Shown here piece by piece: positions 1 through 10,092 of a stretch of DNA of 37,272 nt (position 1 is the first letter of the stretch; each line of letters begins with the position of its first letter). The notes under the pieces are model-generated. The model saw only the letters and a program-made list of their open reading frames with translations, was not told where the DNA came from and made no database searches. The translations under genes were made by a program, and so were the position numbers. Source of the stretch: an uncultured Bacteroidales bacterium (GTDB lineage Bacteria; Bacteroidota; Bacteroidia; Bacteroidales; Paludibacteraceae); the NCBI GenBank assembly GCA_947167395.1, contig CAMVHW010000003.1, positions 1 to 37,272 on the forward strand, read 5' to 3'.

Positions 1-2
1 GT

Positions 3-404
3 TTGTCTATTGATAAAGATGATAATATTATTAATGTATCTGAAAAATTAAAAGAGATTGTGCGTTTTGGTATAGTAGGTGTGGCTGCCACTGTAATTCA
101 CTATGTTACATATCGTCTGTTCCAACTGTTCTTACCCTACGGACTAGCCTTCACAATAGCATATATAACAAGTTTGGTATTTAACTATATATGTACAGCC
201 CGTTTTACATTTCGTCGTAGTATGACCGTAAAACGCGGAGCAGGTTTTTTGACGGGACATGTAATCAATTACGTGCTGCAAATGTTGTTGTTTTACCTAT
301 TCCTGCATATTGGAATAAAACACGTTTGGGCTCCTTTTTTTGTATATTGTATCACAATACCAATCAATTTTCTTTTGGTCAGATTTGTCTTTCATAAGTT
401 ATGA
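3..404 (+). CDS. GtrA-family membrane protein (putative bactoprenol-linked sugar flippase), possibly 5'-partial
   Basis: ~133 aa, four hydrophobic segments, GtrA-like motifs (RFGIVGVAATVIHY, FNYICTARFTF, FLLVRFVFHK); 4-nt ATGA overlap with the next GT. Start is at the window edge (TTG). Confidence 0.85.
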   Translation: MSIDKDDNIINVSEKLKEIVRFGIVGVAATVIHYVTYRLFQLFLPYGLAFTIAYITSLVFNYICTARFTFRRSMTVKRGAGFLTGHVINYVLQMLLFYLFLHIGIKHVWAPFFVYCITIPINFLLVRFVFHKL

Positions 405-1330
405 AAAAACTAATTACAATTATCATTCCTTGTTATAACGAACAAGATGCTCTTCCTCTTTGTTTAGTTGCCCTAAGAGAACTTATGTCAGATGAGAGAT
501 ATGATTGGCACGTGATGTTGGTTGATGACGGAAGTGACGATAATACGCTAAATGTGATGAGAGAAGAGCGTAAGAAAGACAATCGTGTGTCTTATATTGA
601 ATTGAGTAGGAACTTCGGTAAAGAAACGGCTATGTTGGCAGGTATGGACGAGGCGGAAGGCGATTGCGTCATACTAATGGATGCGGATTTACAACACCCT
701 GTCAATGTTATTCCTCAACTTATTCAATGTTGGGAAGAAGGATATGACGATATTTATGCTTATAGAGCATATAGAGGTAAAGAGACTTTATTAAGAAAGG
801 TTATGACGAAGTTGTTCTATCGTCTTCTAAGGTCTAACAGTCGTGAAAAAGTGTATCCTAATGCCGGTGATTTTCGTCTTTTGGATAAGAAGTGTGTGGA
901 AGCCTTAAAGAGTATGCGTGAAGCCAACAGATACACCAAAGGATTATATTCGTATATAGGTTTTCGTAAGACTTATGTGAGTTTTCATACTCAAGACAGG
1001 GTGGCAGGAGAGAGCAAAATGTTGTATAATAAACTGATTAAATTGGCGATAGACGGTCTATTGTCTTCATCTATTCGTCCTCTCCGTCTGGCTACATATT
1101 TGGGCGTTGGTGTTTCAGCCTGTTCGTTTATTTATATGCTTTTCGTGTTGATAAAAACACTTATTTACGGAGATGCAGTGCAAGGTTTTCCTACATTGGT
1201 TATTTTATTACTTTTCTTGGGAGGCGTACAACTATTGTCATTAGGTATTATAGGCGAATATGTAGGCAGAACGTTTGAACAAACCAAACAGCGTCCCAAC
1301 TATTTCATAAGAAGTAAAAATGGAGACTAA
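401..1330 (+). CDS. GT2 family glycosyltransferase, GtrB/DPM1-like (polyprenyl-phosphate glycosyltransferase)
   Basis: IIIPCYNEQDALP, LVDDGSDDNT, LMDADLQHP, GESKM and two C-terminal TM segments, typical of GtrB/ArnC-like enzymes. Confidence 0.92.
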   Translation: MKKLITIIIPCYNEQDALPLCLVALRELMSDERYDWHVMLVDDGSDDNTLNVMREERKKDNRVSYIELSRNFGKETAMLAGMDEAEGDCVILMDADLQHPVNVIPQLIQCWEEGYDDIYAYRAYRGKETLLRKVMTKLFYRLLRSNSREKVYPNAGDFRLLDKKCVEALKSMREANRYTKGLYSYIGFRKTYVSFHTQDRVAGESKMLYNKLIKLAIDGLLSSSIRPLRLATYLGVGVSACSFIYMLFVLIKTLIYGDAVQGFPTLVILLLFLGGVQLLSLGIIGEYVGRTFEQTKQRPNYFIRSKNGD

Positions 1331-2483
1331 AAACAAGATATGGTTTTCCGTGGCATTCTTATGTTGGCTGACCACCAATGTATTGTTTTTGGCTAAATAC
1401 GTGCCGCGTGCAGGGTTGTCTCCATTATGGATTTCTGTTGCATATATTGTCATTATCATAATGGCAGTACTTATTTATTTGAGATACTTATACGAACGTC
1501 TGACACCTTCATTAGCCACGAAGATTATATTAGGATTATTGGTGATAGTTACGTGTATTATTGGCTTTGTATTGTGGTATGTCAATCCGATGCAAATACA
1601 AGTGGACAGGTGGTCTGCCACTACATATTTTTTAGATGCATTAGTCAGAGGTGAATATCCATACGGAGTGCATACTCATCTTTTCGTTAATAATTATCCT
1701 TCACCTTTTCCGTTGTGGCATTATCTACAAGTTCCTTTTTGGCTGATGGGAGATGTGGGTATAGGCTTGATATGTATTCTATGGCTGACAGTATGGGGGC
1801 TTTATGCTCTTTGTCGCGATAGTCGTAGAGTGTTGTTTTTTCTCCTTTTGTTTCTTGTTTCACCTGCTTATTGGTGGGAAGTGATGACTCGCAGTGACGG
1901 ATTGAGCAATGCCCTTTTGGTCTTCTTGATTATTGTATGGTTGGAGCGAAAGTTTCTTTCTTCAACCAACGATTTGAGTTCTTATTGGTGGTTGATAGCC
2001 TTGATAGCGGGTGGTGTGGCATGTACAAGACTGAGTGCCGTTATACCTATTGCTATTTATATGTTTGGCAGATACCTTAATTCGGATTATAAAGTAAAAA
2101 TCCTTTTTCCGCTTATAGTTATTCTCGTTTGTTTTGCCTTTTTTGCACCATATATATTTTGGGATACCGACACTTGGGTGTTCTTTTCCAGAAATCCTTT
2201 TATGTCTCAATCCTCACCGGGTAATCCGATTATTTTGTCTTTTATGATACTGATTGCCATTACGTTGTCCTTGAAGTTGAGAACATTTGAGAGTATAATG
2301 TGCGGTATTGGAATCTTTGTTTTTGCTTTTATGCTTTTGTCCCAAATAGGTGTGATTATGACAATAAAAAATATCACACTTTTTGACATCAAGTGTGATA
2401 TCTCCTATTTGACTTTATCTTTTCCGTATCTTATTTGGACTGTATCAGGCGCAGGAACTCGTCTCTCGTTTCTTGACGATTGA
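1320..2483 (+). CDS. Polytopic membrane protein, probable GT-C fold glycosyltransferase (gtrC-like position)
   Basis: Many TM helices; early lumenal acidic motif and loop ([41 protein letters not shown]); overlaps the upstream GtrB-like gene by 11 nt. Confidence 0.65.
   Translation: METKNKIWFSVAFLCWLTTNVLFLAKYVPRAGLSPLWISVAYIVIIIMAVLIYLRYLYERLTPSLATKIILGLLVIVTCIIGFVLWYVNPMQIQVDRWSATTYFLDALVRGEYPYGVHTHLFVNNYPSPFPLWHYLQVPFWLMGDVGIGLICILWLTVWGLYALCRDSRRVLFFLLLFLVSPAYWWEVMTRSDGLSNALLVFLIIVWLERKFLSSTNDLSSYWWLIALIAGGVACTRLSAVIPIAIYMFGRYLNSDYKVKILFPLIVILVCFAFFAPYIFWDTDTWVFFSRNPFMSQSSPGNPIILSFMILIAITLSLKLRTFESIMCGIGIFVFAFMLLSQIGVIMTIKNITLFDIKCDISYLTLSFPYLIWTVSGAGTRLSFLDD
2371..2401 (-). terminator. 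Candidate rho-independent terminator of folE transcript
   Basis: ATATCACACTT (2371-2381) / AAGTGTGATAT (2391-2401), perfect 11-bp stem, 9-nt loop; on the minus strand followed by TTTTTATTG. Lies inside the convergent CDS 1320-2483. Confidence 0.6.
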
Positions 2484-3021
2484 AGGCACCTGTGAAATCG
2501 GAAGTGGTGGTGAGTGAGTGCTGTTTTTGTACACCACGCATCTGCATACACAGGTGTTCGGCTTCTATCACCACCATCACGCCTAACGGATTGAGTGTGT
2601 TTTGAATACACTCTTTGATTTGTGTAGTCATACGTTCCTGCACCTGCAAGCGACGAGCGAACACGTCAACCACACGAGCAATCTTACTCAACCCCGTTAT
2701 AGTGCCATTAGGTATATACGCTACGTGTGCTTTGCCAAAGAAAGGTAACAAATGATGTTCACACAGGGAGAAGAATTCTATATCTTTCACTACCACCATC
2801 TGCTGGTAATCTTCTGAAAACAAAGCCGACCGCAATATAGCCTCAGGGTCTTCATTATAACCTTTTGTGAGAAACTGAAAAGCCTTGCCTACTCGCTCAG
2901 GAGTACGAAGCAAACCGTCTCGCTCAGGTTGCTCGCCAATAGAACATAACAAGTGGTGAATATCGGTGCCAATCTCCTTGGTTAACACCTCGTTGGGAAT
3001 AAAATCTTGTGAGTAATTCAT
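2431..3021 (-). CDS. folE: GTP cyclohydrolase I
   Basis: FolE motifs: [64 protein letters not shown]. Confidence 0.97.
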   Translation of the reverse strand: MNYSQDFIPNEVLTKEIGTDIHHLLCSIGEQPERDGLLRTPERVGKAFQFLTKGYNEDPEAILRSALFSEDYQQMVVVKDIEFFSLCEHHLLPFFGKAHVAYIPNGTITGLSKIARVVDVFARRLQVQERMTTQIKECIQNTLNPLGVMVVIEAEHLCMQMRGVQKQHSLTTTSDFTGAFNRQETRDEFLRLIQSK

Positions 3022-3473
3022 CGTTTAATTTTTACGTGATCATCGCGAACTATGTAAGTGTCGCTTACCATATCGGGAAATTGTTGAATAAATAAATCTT
3101 TATATGCTCTTGCCTCTTCTTGGGTAAGAAAGTCACCTATACGAACCTTAATAAAAGGTGGGGTGGAAACAATGTATATAGGCTGGTCTATTACATCTTT
3201 GAGTCTCTCTTCCAAACTCAGAGCCTCTGTTTTGGCTTGCACCGGCGTGTTAGACGAATATATCTGTACTCTCCAACCTGATACTTCTGTTTCACCGTGC
3301 ACTATCCCCGCAATCTTCTCTTGCATAAGCAAGGTTATGGCAGAGTCTTGAACGATAACGGCATTCTCCATCCTTAATATATCGGGGTAGGGCAGGCTAT
3401 CGTTTGCAGTTTGGGCAAACATATCGGCTGCGGATAGGGATATGAGAATGATAATAAAAAGATGTTTTGGCAT
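3018..3473 (-). CDS. SPOR-domain-like secreted protein
   Basis: Signal peptide; C-terminal [26 protein letters not shown]...[23 protein letters not shown] resembles SPOR repeats; ATGA overlap with folE. Confidence 0.8.
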   Translation of the reverse strand: MPKHLFIIILISLSAADMFAQTANDSLPYPDILRMENAVIVQDSAITLLMQEKIAGIVHGETEVSGWRVQIYSSNTPVQAKTEALSLEERLKDVIDQPIYIVSTPPFIKVRIGDFLTQEEARAYKDLFIQQFPDMVSDTYIVRDDHVKIKR

Positions 3474-3478
3474 AACTA

Positions 3479-5149
3479 TCAGTAGCGGAATGAACTGCCT
3501 CCCACAAACTCTCGCAAGAAACTGGTGGGTGGAATTTCTTTGGCAGGTATGGGTTCAAAATAACTTAATTCTTTCAGCAAACGATGTGCGTCCGTATATT
3601 CGTCCACATACTTCGGCACTTCGTCTAATATAGGTTCGGCATAGCGTTTCAGCACTGCCAGTTCAAAGAGCAAAGCCGAGTTGAACATAGCATCTGCTTC
3701 TTCTTGGAAGGGGTATATCCACCTCTCTTCACCTCGTTTGACGCTCTCATAACGTGCTATGGTATCTTTGGCTGAATAGCCGCGATAGCGGTAGTCGCGT
3801 ACGATGCGGCGAATGAGTCGTACATCGGTGGTGGGTATCCAGTTGTGGTTGTCCAGATTGACAGAAGTCAAAGCAGATACAAACACCTTGAACGTGGCTG
3901 ATTGAGGTATATTGGGTATCAGTTCGGGATTGAGTGCATGAAGTCCTTCGATGATACAAATCATATCTTTTTCCAATTTCAGCGTATTACCTCTGAATTC
4001 GCGCTTACCTGTTTCAAAATTGAAAGTAGGCAGTTTGATTTCTTTACCTTCAAGCAGTTCACCCAAGTCGTGCCTGAACAAGTCCAAATCAAGTGCGTGC
4101 AGATGCTCGAAGTCCCATTCGCCGTTCTCGTCCTTGGGAGTGTCTTCACGATTGACGAAATAGTTATCCATCGATATGACAACGGGTCTTATTCCGTTAA
4201 CCAACAGTTGTATGCGGAGTCGCATAGAGAAAGTTGTCTTACCCGACGATGAGGGACCTGAAATAAGCACAAAGCGCGGTCTTTCCTCTCGTGAAGCAAT
4301 CATATCAGCTATCTGCGTCACCTTCTTCTCGTGTAATGCCTCACTAACCTTAATAAGTTCAAAGAGGTTCTTCGATTTGCAGAACTCGTTAAACTCCCCT
4401 ACATTCTTAAGATTTAAGAGTTGGTTCCAACGCATATATTCGCTGAAGATGGCGAACATCTTGTCTTGCATACAAAGGTCTTCCAAACGCACCGGATCGT
4501 GGCGACATGGAATACGCAAGAGCATATCATCGTGGTAAGGAATAAGGTCAAAGATGTTGATATATCCCGTGGAAGGCATTAAAACACCGGTGTAATAATC
4601 GATATAATCACCCATTCTGTAATAACGACAATAGGGATTACCCAGTGTCTGAAACAGCGTTACCTCTCCCTCGTTGCGTTCGCCAAACAAACGGATGACC
4701 TCTTTGGTCTGTTTCTCTTCGGTTATTATGGGGCGGTCTTCACTTATTATCTGCTGCATACGCGCCTTTATAGAGCCTATTATCTGCTCGTTGAGAACCA
4801 TTTTCTGACCATTCAGATCACGAATGGTGCAGTAATAACCTTTGGAGATAGGATGTTCAATACGCAAATCGTATTCAGGAAAGAGTTCCCTTATGGAACA
4901 AGCCAAAACCATAGATAAAGTACGAACATAACAACGCATTCCCGCAGGAGAAGAAATATCAATAAACTCAATATCTTTTGGCTTATATATCAAGAAATTA
5001 AGGTTTTGCAACTTATAATTAACGCGAGCAGCAACCGGCGTAAACTTAAGTTCCAGGCCTATCTGATGATATAAATCAAACAAGGATGTCCCGCAATCGA
5101 TGTCGTAAAAACGGTGATTGTTCTTACAAAAAATGGTGATTTTATTCAT
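3479..5149 (-). CDS. Nucleoside kinase: N-terminal TGS/ThrRS-like region fused to uridine kinase/PRK domain
   Basis: P-loop ISGPSSSGKTTFSMRL, ISMDNYFVNREDTPKDENGEWDFEHLHALD, IIEGLHALNPEL; long N-terminal TGS-like extension. Confidence 0.9.
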   Translation of the reverse strand: MNKITIFCKNNHRFYDIDCGTSLFDLYHQIGLELKFTPVAARVNYKLQNLNFLIYKPKDIEFIDISSPAGMRCYVRTLSMVLACSIRELFPEYDLRIEHPISKGYYCTIRDLNGQKMVLNEQIIGSIKARMQQIISEDRPIITEEKQTKEVIRLFGERNEGEVTLFQTLGNPYCRYYRMGDYIDYYTGVLMPSTGYINIFDLIPYHDDMLLRIPCRHDPVRLEDLCMQDKMFAIFSEYMRWNQLLNLKNVGEFNEFCKSKNLFELIKVSEALHEKKVTQIADMIASREERPRFVLISGPSSSGKTTFSMRLRIQLLVNGIRPVVISMDNYFVNREDTPKDENGEWDFEHLHALDLDLFRHDLGELLEGKEIKLPTFNFETGKREFRGNTLKLEKDMICIIEGLHALNPELIPNIPQSATFKVFVSALTSVNLDNHNWIPTTDVRLIRRIVRDYRYRGYSAKDTIARYESVKRGEERWIYPFQEEADAMFNSALLFELAVLKRYAEPILDEVPKYVDEYTDAHRLLKELSYFEPIPAKEIPPTSFLREFVGGSSFRY

Positions 5150-5165
5150 ACTTTTTCATTTTGAC

Positions 5166-5197
5166 TTGCAAAAGTACTCCAATCAAACATACTTTTG
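5166..5197 (+). promoter_or_regulatory. Bacteroidetes-type promoter for the hexosaminidase unit
   Basis: TTG (5166-5168) - 21 nt - TACTTTTG (5190-5197), upstream of ATG 5248. Confidence 0.6.
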
Positions 5198-5200
5198 CAA
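5169..5200 (-). promoter_or_regulatory. Bacteroidetes-type promoter for the nucleoside kinase-SPOR-folE unit
   Basis: Minus strand TTG (5200-5198) - 21 nt - TACTTTTG (5176-5169), upstream of start 5149. Confidence 0.6.
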
Positions 5201-5247
5201 CAAAAATGAGGAATAATTATTCTAAACCAATATAAATAGTCGATACT

Positions 5248-7389
5248 ATGAAAAAAAACATTCTCTTTTTTGTTTGTTTGGCGTTAGTGGCTTGTGTTGA
5301 TAATAAGGCTCCTATAGAGTGTCGGTGGGAGTTTTCCCGCAATGATGTAGAGCCTCGCATAGCAGAAGCGTATCTTACTATCACCAATGTGTCAGGAAGA
5401 ACTTTGGATGCTGATTGGACTCTATACTATTGTCTTGAGGCTATGACACCTATATGCAGAGAAGAGGATGAGATTTGCGGTACGCAAATACAAGGCAGTT
5501 ACCATTGTTTCCGTCCGTCGGACACCTATCGTCCCATACCCAAGGACAGTTCGCGAACCTATTGTCTGCGCTTCCGTGGTAATGGAATAAGAGAAAATAA
5601 GCACCCCGAAGGAATGTTTATTGTTACAAAGAAAAATCCCAATCCTGTTTCCATTACTTGTACCTATGAACCATATACCCGTCGTGAACAGATGTTCAGA
5701 GGAATGGAAACTTGGGAGAAAACGCCATACGCTGACGGCGAATACACATACACATATAACGAAGAAAGACGAGCCGAACAACCTATGGTAACGCAAACAC
5801 CTTTCTTCCCACAACCCAAACAAGTGGTCAACGGCTCAACGATGTTCTCTATTGAAAAGGCTCAGATAGTGGAGAGTCAAGACAATAACATTAAAGACGA
5901 AGGTTATTTGATTACCTTATCTGCCGACACTATTCATATTTATACTTCATCTCAATCAGGTTTGTATTATGCTCATCAAACTCTGAATAAGTTACCCCAA
6001 ACGACTGACATAACCCTTATCAACGACTATCCCGATATGCATCATCGTGGTGTAATGCTTGATATAGTGCGTAATTTCTATCCTGCCGATTCTGTTATGC
6101 GAGTATTGGACGTTATGGCTGACCTCAAACTCAATGTGCTGCACTTCCATATCAGCGATGATGAGGCTTGGCGTGTGGAGATTCCCGGTCTGCCTCAACT
6201 GACCACTATCGGTGCCAGACGCGGTTATACGCTTGACGAAAAAGAATGTCTATATCCGATGTACTGTGGCGGTTGGGACTATAATGATAAGAACTCAACA
6301 GCCAATGGTTATCTTACTCGTGAGGACTATATTAACATTCTGCGCTATGCTAACGAACGTCACATTCGTGTCATTCCCGAAGTGGATATGCCCGGACATA
6401 TGAGAGCCTGCAAAAAAGCCTTATACCCACTCTTGACCGATAGTCTGATGGATACACGTTCATATTATGGTGCGCAGGAATATACCGACAATGTGATAGC
6501 GGTCAATAAGCCTTTTGCACTTGAGTTTATAGAGACTGTCGTATCTGAGTTTAAGAAGATGTATGACGAGGCGGGTGCTCCGTTTACTATTTTCAATATA
6601 GGTGGCGACGAAGTGCCTCAAGGTGCCTTGACCTATGAAGAACACCAAGCCTTTATAGACGGGGTGATAGAGATTCTAAATAAATATAATCTGCAACCTA
6701 TGGGCTGGGAAGAGATAACCGAGTTCTGCCGTCCCGAAACCAAGGCTATATGTTATAGTTGGCATAATGGAGAAGAGAAGCCTCTCGAAATGGCTCAAGC
6801 CGGTTATCCCGTTGTGCTTGCCACTGCCAACCATCTCTATTTTGACTTTGCCTATAATCGTCATCACGAAGAAAAAGGACTTGACTGGGGTGGCTTTACC
6901 GATGAATACAGAGCCTTTGATTGGATTCCTTTGCAACACCCCAATGTAATAGGTATGAACGCACAATTATGGGCTGAACCCATACGTAGTTTTGCGCAAA
7001 TTGAATGGCAACTCTATCCAAAGATGTTCGGCTTGAGCGAAAGAGCGTGGAACAACCACTCTCAACTGACCTTGCCGCAATTCACATCATTGGTTTATCA
7101 CTATGCATTGCCTAAACTGAATAATGATAAGCATAATTTCCATTTACAGTTACCCGGTATTCACTATCAAAACGATACTGTTTATATGAATAGTGTTGTG
7201 CCTGCCCAAATAACTTATTCGCTTGACAATGGTGTAACGTGGCAGACATATACAGAGCCGATAAAGGTTAATAAACAATCTTTGCCCATAATAACCGATG
7301 ATTATGGTACGGCACGTATTATAAAAGCACGTATGAACTATTTGGGTCATACATCCAATACAACTTGGCTGTGGATAAACGAAGAATAA
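5248..7389 (+). CDS. GH20 beta-N-acetylhexosaminidase, putative lipoprotein
   Basis: Lipobox-like LALVAC; LNVLHFHISDDEAWRVEIPGLPQLT, VIPEVDMPGHMRA, catalytic D-E pair in FNIGGDEVP, GMNAQLWAEPI. Confidence 0.95.
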   Translation: MKKNILFFVCLALVACVDNKAPIECRWEFSRNDVEPRIAEAYLTITNVSGRTLDADWTLYYCLEAMTPICREEDEICGTQIQGSYHCFRPSDTYRPIPKDSSRTYCLRFRGNGIRENKHPEGMFIVTKKNPNPVSITCTYEPYTRREQMFRGMETWEKTPYADGEYTYTYNEERRAEQPMVTQTPFFPQPKQVVNGSTMFSIEKAQIVESQDNNIKDEGYLITLSADTIHIYTSSQSGLYYAHQTLNKLPQTTDITLINDYPDMHHRGVMLDIVRNFYPADSVMRVLDVMADLKLNVLHFHISDDEAWRVEIPGLPQLTTIGARRGYTLDEKECLYPMYCGGWDYNDKNSTANGYLTREDYINILRYANERHIRVIPEVDMPGHMRACKKALYPLLTDSLMDTRSYYGAQEYTDNVIAVNKPFALEFIETVVSEFKKMYDEAGAPFTIFNIGGDEVPQGALTYEEHQAFIDGVIEILNKYNLQPMGWEEITEFCRPETKAICYSWHNGEEKPLEMAQAGYPVVLATANHLYFDFAYNRHHEEKGLDWGGFTDEYRAFDWIPLQHPNVIGMNAQLWAEPIRSFAQIEWQLYPKMFGLSERAWNNHSQLTLPQFTSLVYHYALPKLNNDKHNFHLQLPGIHYQNDTVYMNSVVPAQITYSLDNGVTWQTYTEPIKVNKQSLPIITDDYGTARIIKARMNYLGHTSNTTWLWINEE

Positions 7390-7422
7390 AAATAGATGAT
7401 AAACAATTATGAGTGAGAAAAG

Positions 7423-10092
7423 ATGAGGATGAAAAAGTGCAGACGTTTAGGTTTGTTGATGGGGATATGGCTGCTATTTCCAATGCAAATGTTTGGAGTG
7501 ATAGCCAAACCGGGAAGCGGAATTTATGGGGATGAACACTATCACTATCGTTTAGACTCAACGGGACGTATATATGCTCCGATAAGGGAGCGGCAACGCC
7601 CTAAACGCTTGCCGCAAATCCAGTCCACCTTTCCTACCAAAGGTGATGTGCGTAGCCTTGTTATTTTGGTTGAATATCAAGATGTCAGTTTCTCTGTTGC
7701 CAATCCTCAACAGGCTTTCTATGATATGTTGAACAAGGAAGGTTATAGCGAAAATGGTGGTACGGGTAGTGCACGCGACTATTTTTTAAGCAGTTCCAAC
7801 AACCTTTTCCGTCCTACTTTTGATGTCTATGGTCCTATCAAACTTCCTGAGAACCGTGCTTTCTACGGAGGCGGTAATGGTCAGGCTTCGCATTATGTGC
7901 AGATGGTGATAGATGCTTGCGATATACTTGACGAAACAATCGACTGGTCGTTGTATGACGTTAATAAAGACGGTACGATAGACAATATATTTGTGTATTA
8001 TGCCGGACACAATGAGGCAGAAGGCGGTCCGGAAGAGTCTGTTTGGCCTCATAGGGCATATATATACTCTGAATCAGAAGGAACGACAATAAGATATTAT
8101 TACGAAGTCAATGGCAAGCGATATTGGCTGTGGGACTATGCCTGTACGTCCGAATTGACAGGTGAGTCGGGAGTAAATATGTGTGGTATAGGTACTTTCT
8201 GCCACGAGTTTAGTCATGTGCTTGGCTTGGATGACCTTTATAACACAACTAATATCACCAACTATACCATTGGTACTTGGGATATTATGAGTTCAGGTAA
8301 TTATAATAACGATGGTCGTACTCCTCCTTCTTATTCGGCTTTTGAACGTTTCCTTTTAGGTTGGATAACCCCTGAACAATTATTGAAAGATAAAGACTGT
8401 GTTTTAGAGCCTTTGGAAACTACTTTCAAAGCCTATTTGATGTCAGCCGATGAGCATAATATGAATGCAAAGAACCCTTCTCCGAAAGAGTATTGGTTGA
8501 TAGAGAATCGTCAGAAAGTGGGATGGGATGCACCGGAAGGTTGCTTGCCGGGAACAGGATTGCTGATAACGCATATAACGTGGGATCAACATCGTTGGGA
8601 CTATAACACCCCCAATAACTCCAAACCTTTCTTATACGATATTTGTGAGGCATGGTATTCCAATCCGTATATGTCCACACCTACTGACACTTATCCGGGA
8701 CTCTTTAAGGTTACAGATTTCTTTCCTGTTAATAATAATAACGACACATTGTTTGCTCATCAGTTGCACTCTATTCGAGTTGTTTCAGATATAAATGTTG
8801 CTTTCCACCACGGATCATATAGCGGTTCAGGATTTACTATGACTCCTTCAGAACCGAAGATGATTCATACCTATTTTGATATTGATCGGATAATTAACCA
8901 AGAAGTTGTCAAATTAGAGATAGAAGGGGAGAAAATTCAAGATACTGTGGTTGCCATTTTGTCGGAGAATCCTTTTTTGGAATTGAGTTTGGATAGTTCT
9001 GTTTGGGTAAAAGACACTATATGGGTTAAGCCTCTTGCCGATAGTTCATACACGGCGCAATTATTTGTTCGCTTTGCTGCTGTCAAACAATGTGATTATC
9101 AGGAAGGTGATGTAGTTGTACAGACTCGTGATGGGGCACAATCATTTTTTGTACCTATCAAAGCAGAGAGCCTGCGTCCTACTTTCATTACCGATGTTGT
9201 TGCCAACGAAGCCAAAGACATAACGCCGTATTCGTTCATAGCACAATGGGAAACACAAGAAGATGCCGAACAATATGAATTGGTCGTTTATCGCCTGATA
9301 GACAAAACGTCCGCCTATTCATTCAAGCCGCAATTACGTATGTCGTCGAATGGCACAAGTTATACGACAGATAACTTGTATTTGCCTGTGCAGTCATTGG
9401 AGTTTACAATAGAGCAGTCCTATAACTCCGCCAAAAATGATTATCGCGGATATGTATTGGTGGATGGTTGGAATGGTGAGCAATGGCAGCGTATAGATAG
9501 TTTGTCAACTCGTTCCACCAATTATACAATCAATAAGACCTATTCATTTACCGACGATAAGAATTATCTTCTGTTCCGCTTTGTGTATGGAACAATACAA
9601 GATACTCATAGTGTTACCTTAAAGACAGTAAATATAGTTTGTGGTAAGCAACCGGCGTATGTGTTTAACGATACAGCAATGATTGTAAATGCCTCTATGA
9701 CAGAGGCAGAGGTAAAAGATCTCTTGCCACAGACAAAGTATTATTATTACTTGACTTGCAGCGAAGAAAAGGGCTGTGAAAACCATAGGTCAGAGCGCGG
9801 AAATACCATAAGCGTAACTACAAAGACAGGCAGTGTCAACTCCAATCATTTCTCCGTGCAATGTACCAATGATAAGGTAACGGCATATCTTACAGCTGAG
9901 GCAGAGGATAATAGCAGTCTGAATATATATGATGCCACAGGTAAGATTCTTTTCACCATACCTCTATCCAAAGGCGAAACGACTATCAATATACCTGTTA
10001 ATAAACTGACATCAGGTCAGATTTATTTAGTGAAGTATATGATAGAAGGTAAGTTGAACGGGAAAAGTTTGTGGGCGAAGTTTGTCTATTAA
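7423..10092 (+). CDS. M6-family (immune inhibitor A-like) secreted metalloprotease with C-terminal T9SS-like sorting region
   Basis: HEXXH motif in GTFCHEFSHVLGLDDLYN; signal peptide; C-terminal beta-rich NSNHFSVQ...LNIYDATGKILFTIPLSKGETTINIPVNKLTSGQIYLVKY resembles T9SS type A domains. Confidence 0.9.
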   Translation: MRMKKCRRLGLLMGIWLLFPMQMFGVIAKPGSGIYGDEHYHYRLDSTGRIYAPIRERQRPKRLPQIQSTFPTKGDVRSLVILVEYQDVSFSVANPQQAFYDMLNKEGYSENGGTGSARDYFLSSSNNLFRPTFDVYGPIKLPENRAFYGGGNGQASHYVQMVIDACDILDETIDWSLYDVNKDGTIDNIFVYYAGHNEAEGGPEESVWPHRAYIYSESEGTTIRYYYEVNGKRYWLWDYACTSELTGESGVNMCGIGTFCHEFSHVLGLDDLYNTTNITNYTIGTWDIMSSGNYNNDGRTPPSYSAFERFLLGWITPEQLLKDKDCVLEPLETTFKAYLMSADEHNMNAKNPSPKEYWLIENRQKVGWDAPEGCLPGTGLLITHITWDQHRWDYNTPNNSKPFLYDICEAWYSNPYMSTPTDTYPGLFKVTDFFPVNNNNDTLFAHQLHSIRVVSDINVAFHHGSYSGSGFTMTPSEPKMIHTYFDIDRIINQEVVKLEIEGEKIQDTVVAILSENPFLELSLDSSVWVKDTIWVKPLADSSYTAQLFVRFAAVKQCDYQEGDVVVQTRDGAQSFFVPIKAESLRPTFITDVVANEAKDITPYSFIAQWETQEDAEQYELVVYRLIDKTSAYSFKPQLRMSSNGTSYTTDNLYLPVQSLEFTIEQSYNSAKNDYRGYVLVDGWNGEQWQRIDSLSTRSTNYTINKTYSFTDDKNYLLFRFVYGTIQDTHSVTLKTVNIVCGKQPAYVFNDTAMIVNASMTEAEVKDLLPQTKYYYYLTCSEEKGCENHRSERGNTISVTTKTGSVNSNHFSVQCTNDKVTAYLTAEAEDNSSLNIYDATGKILFTIPLSKGETTINIPVNKLTSGQIYLVKYMIEGKLNGKSLWAKFVY

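Noticed and set aside
2486-2580. Crossing short repeats CACCTGTG/CACAGGTG and GGTGGTGA/TCACCACC in folE
   Set aside because: Long loops and mutually exclusive (pseudoknot-like) pairing inside conserved codons; likely coincidental.
5251-5258. A8 tract immediately after the hexosaminidase start codon as a phase-variation site
   Set aside because: Lys-rich signal peptide starts (MKKN) commonly give such runs; no supporting evidence for slippage.
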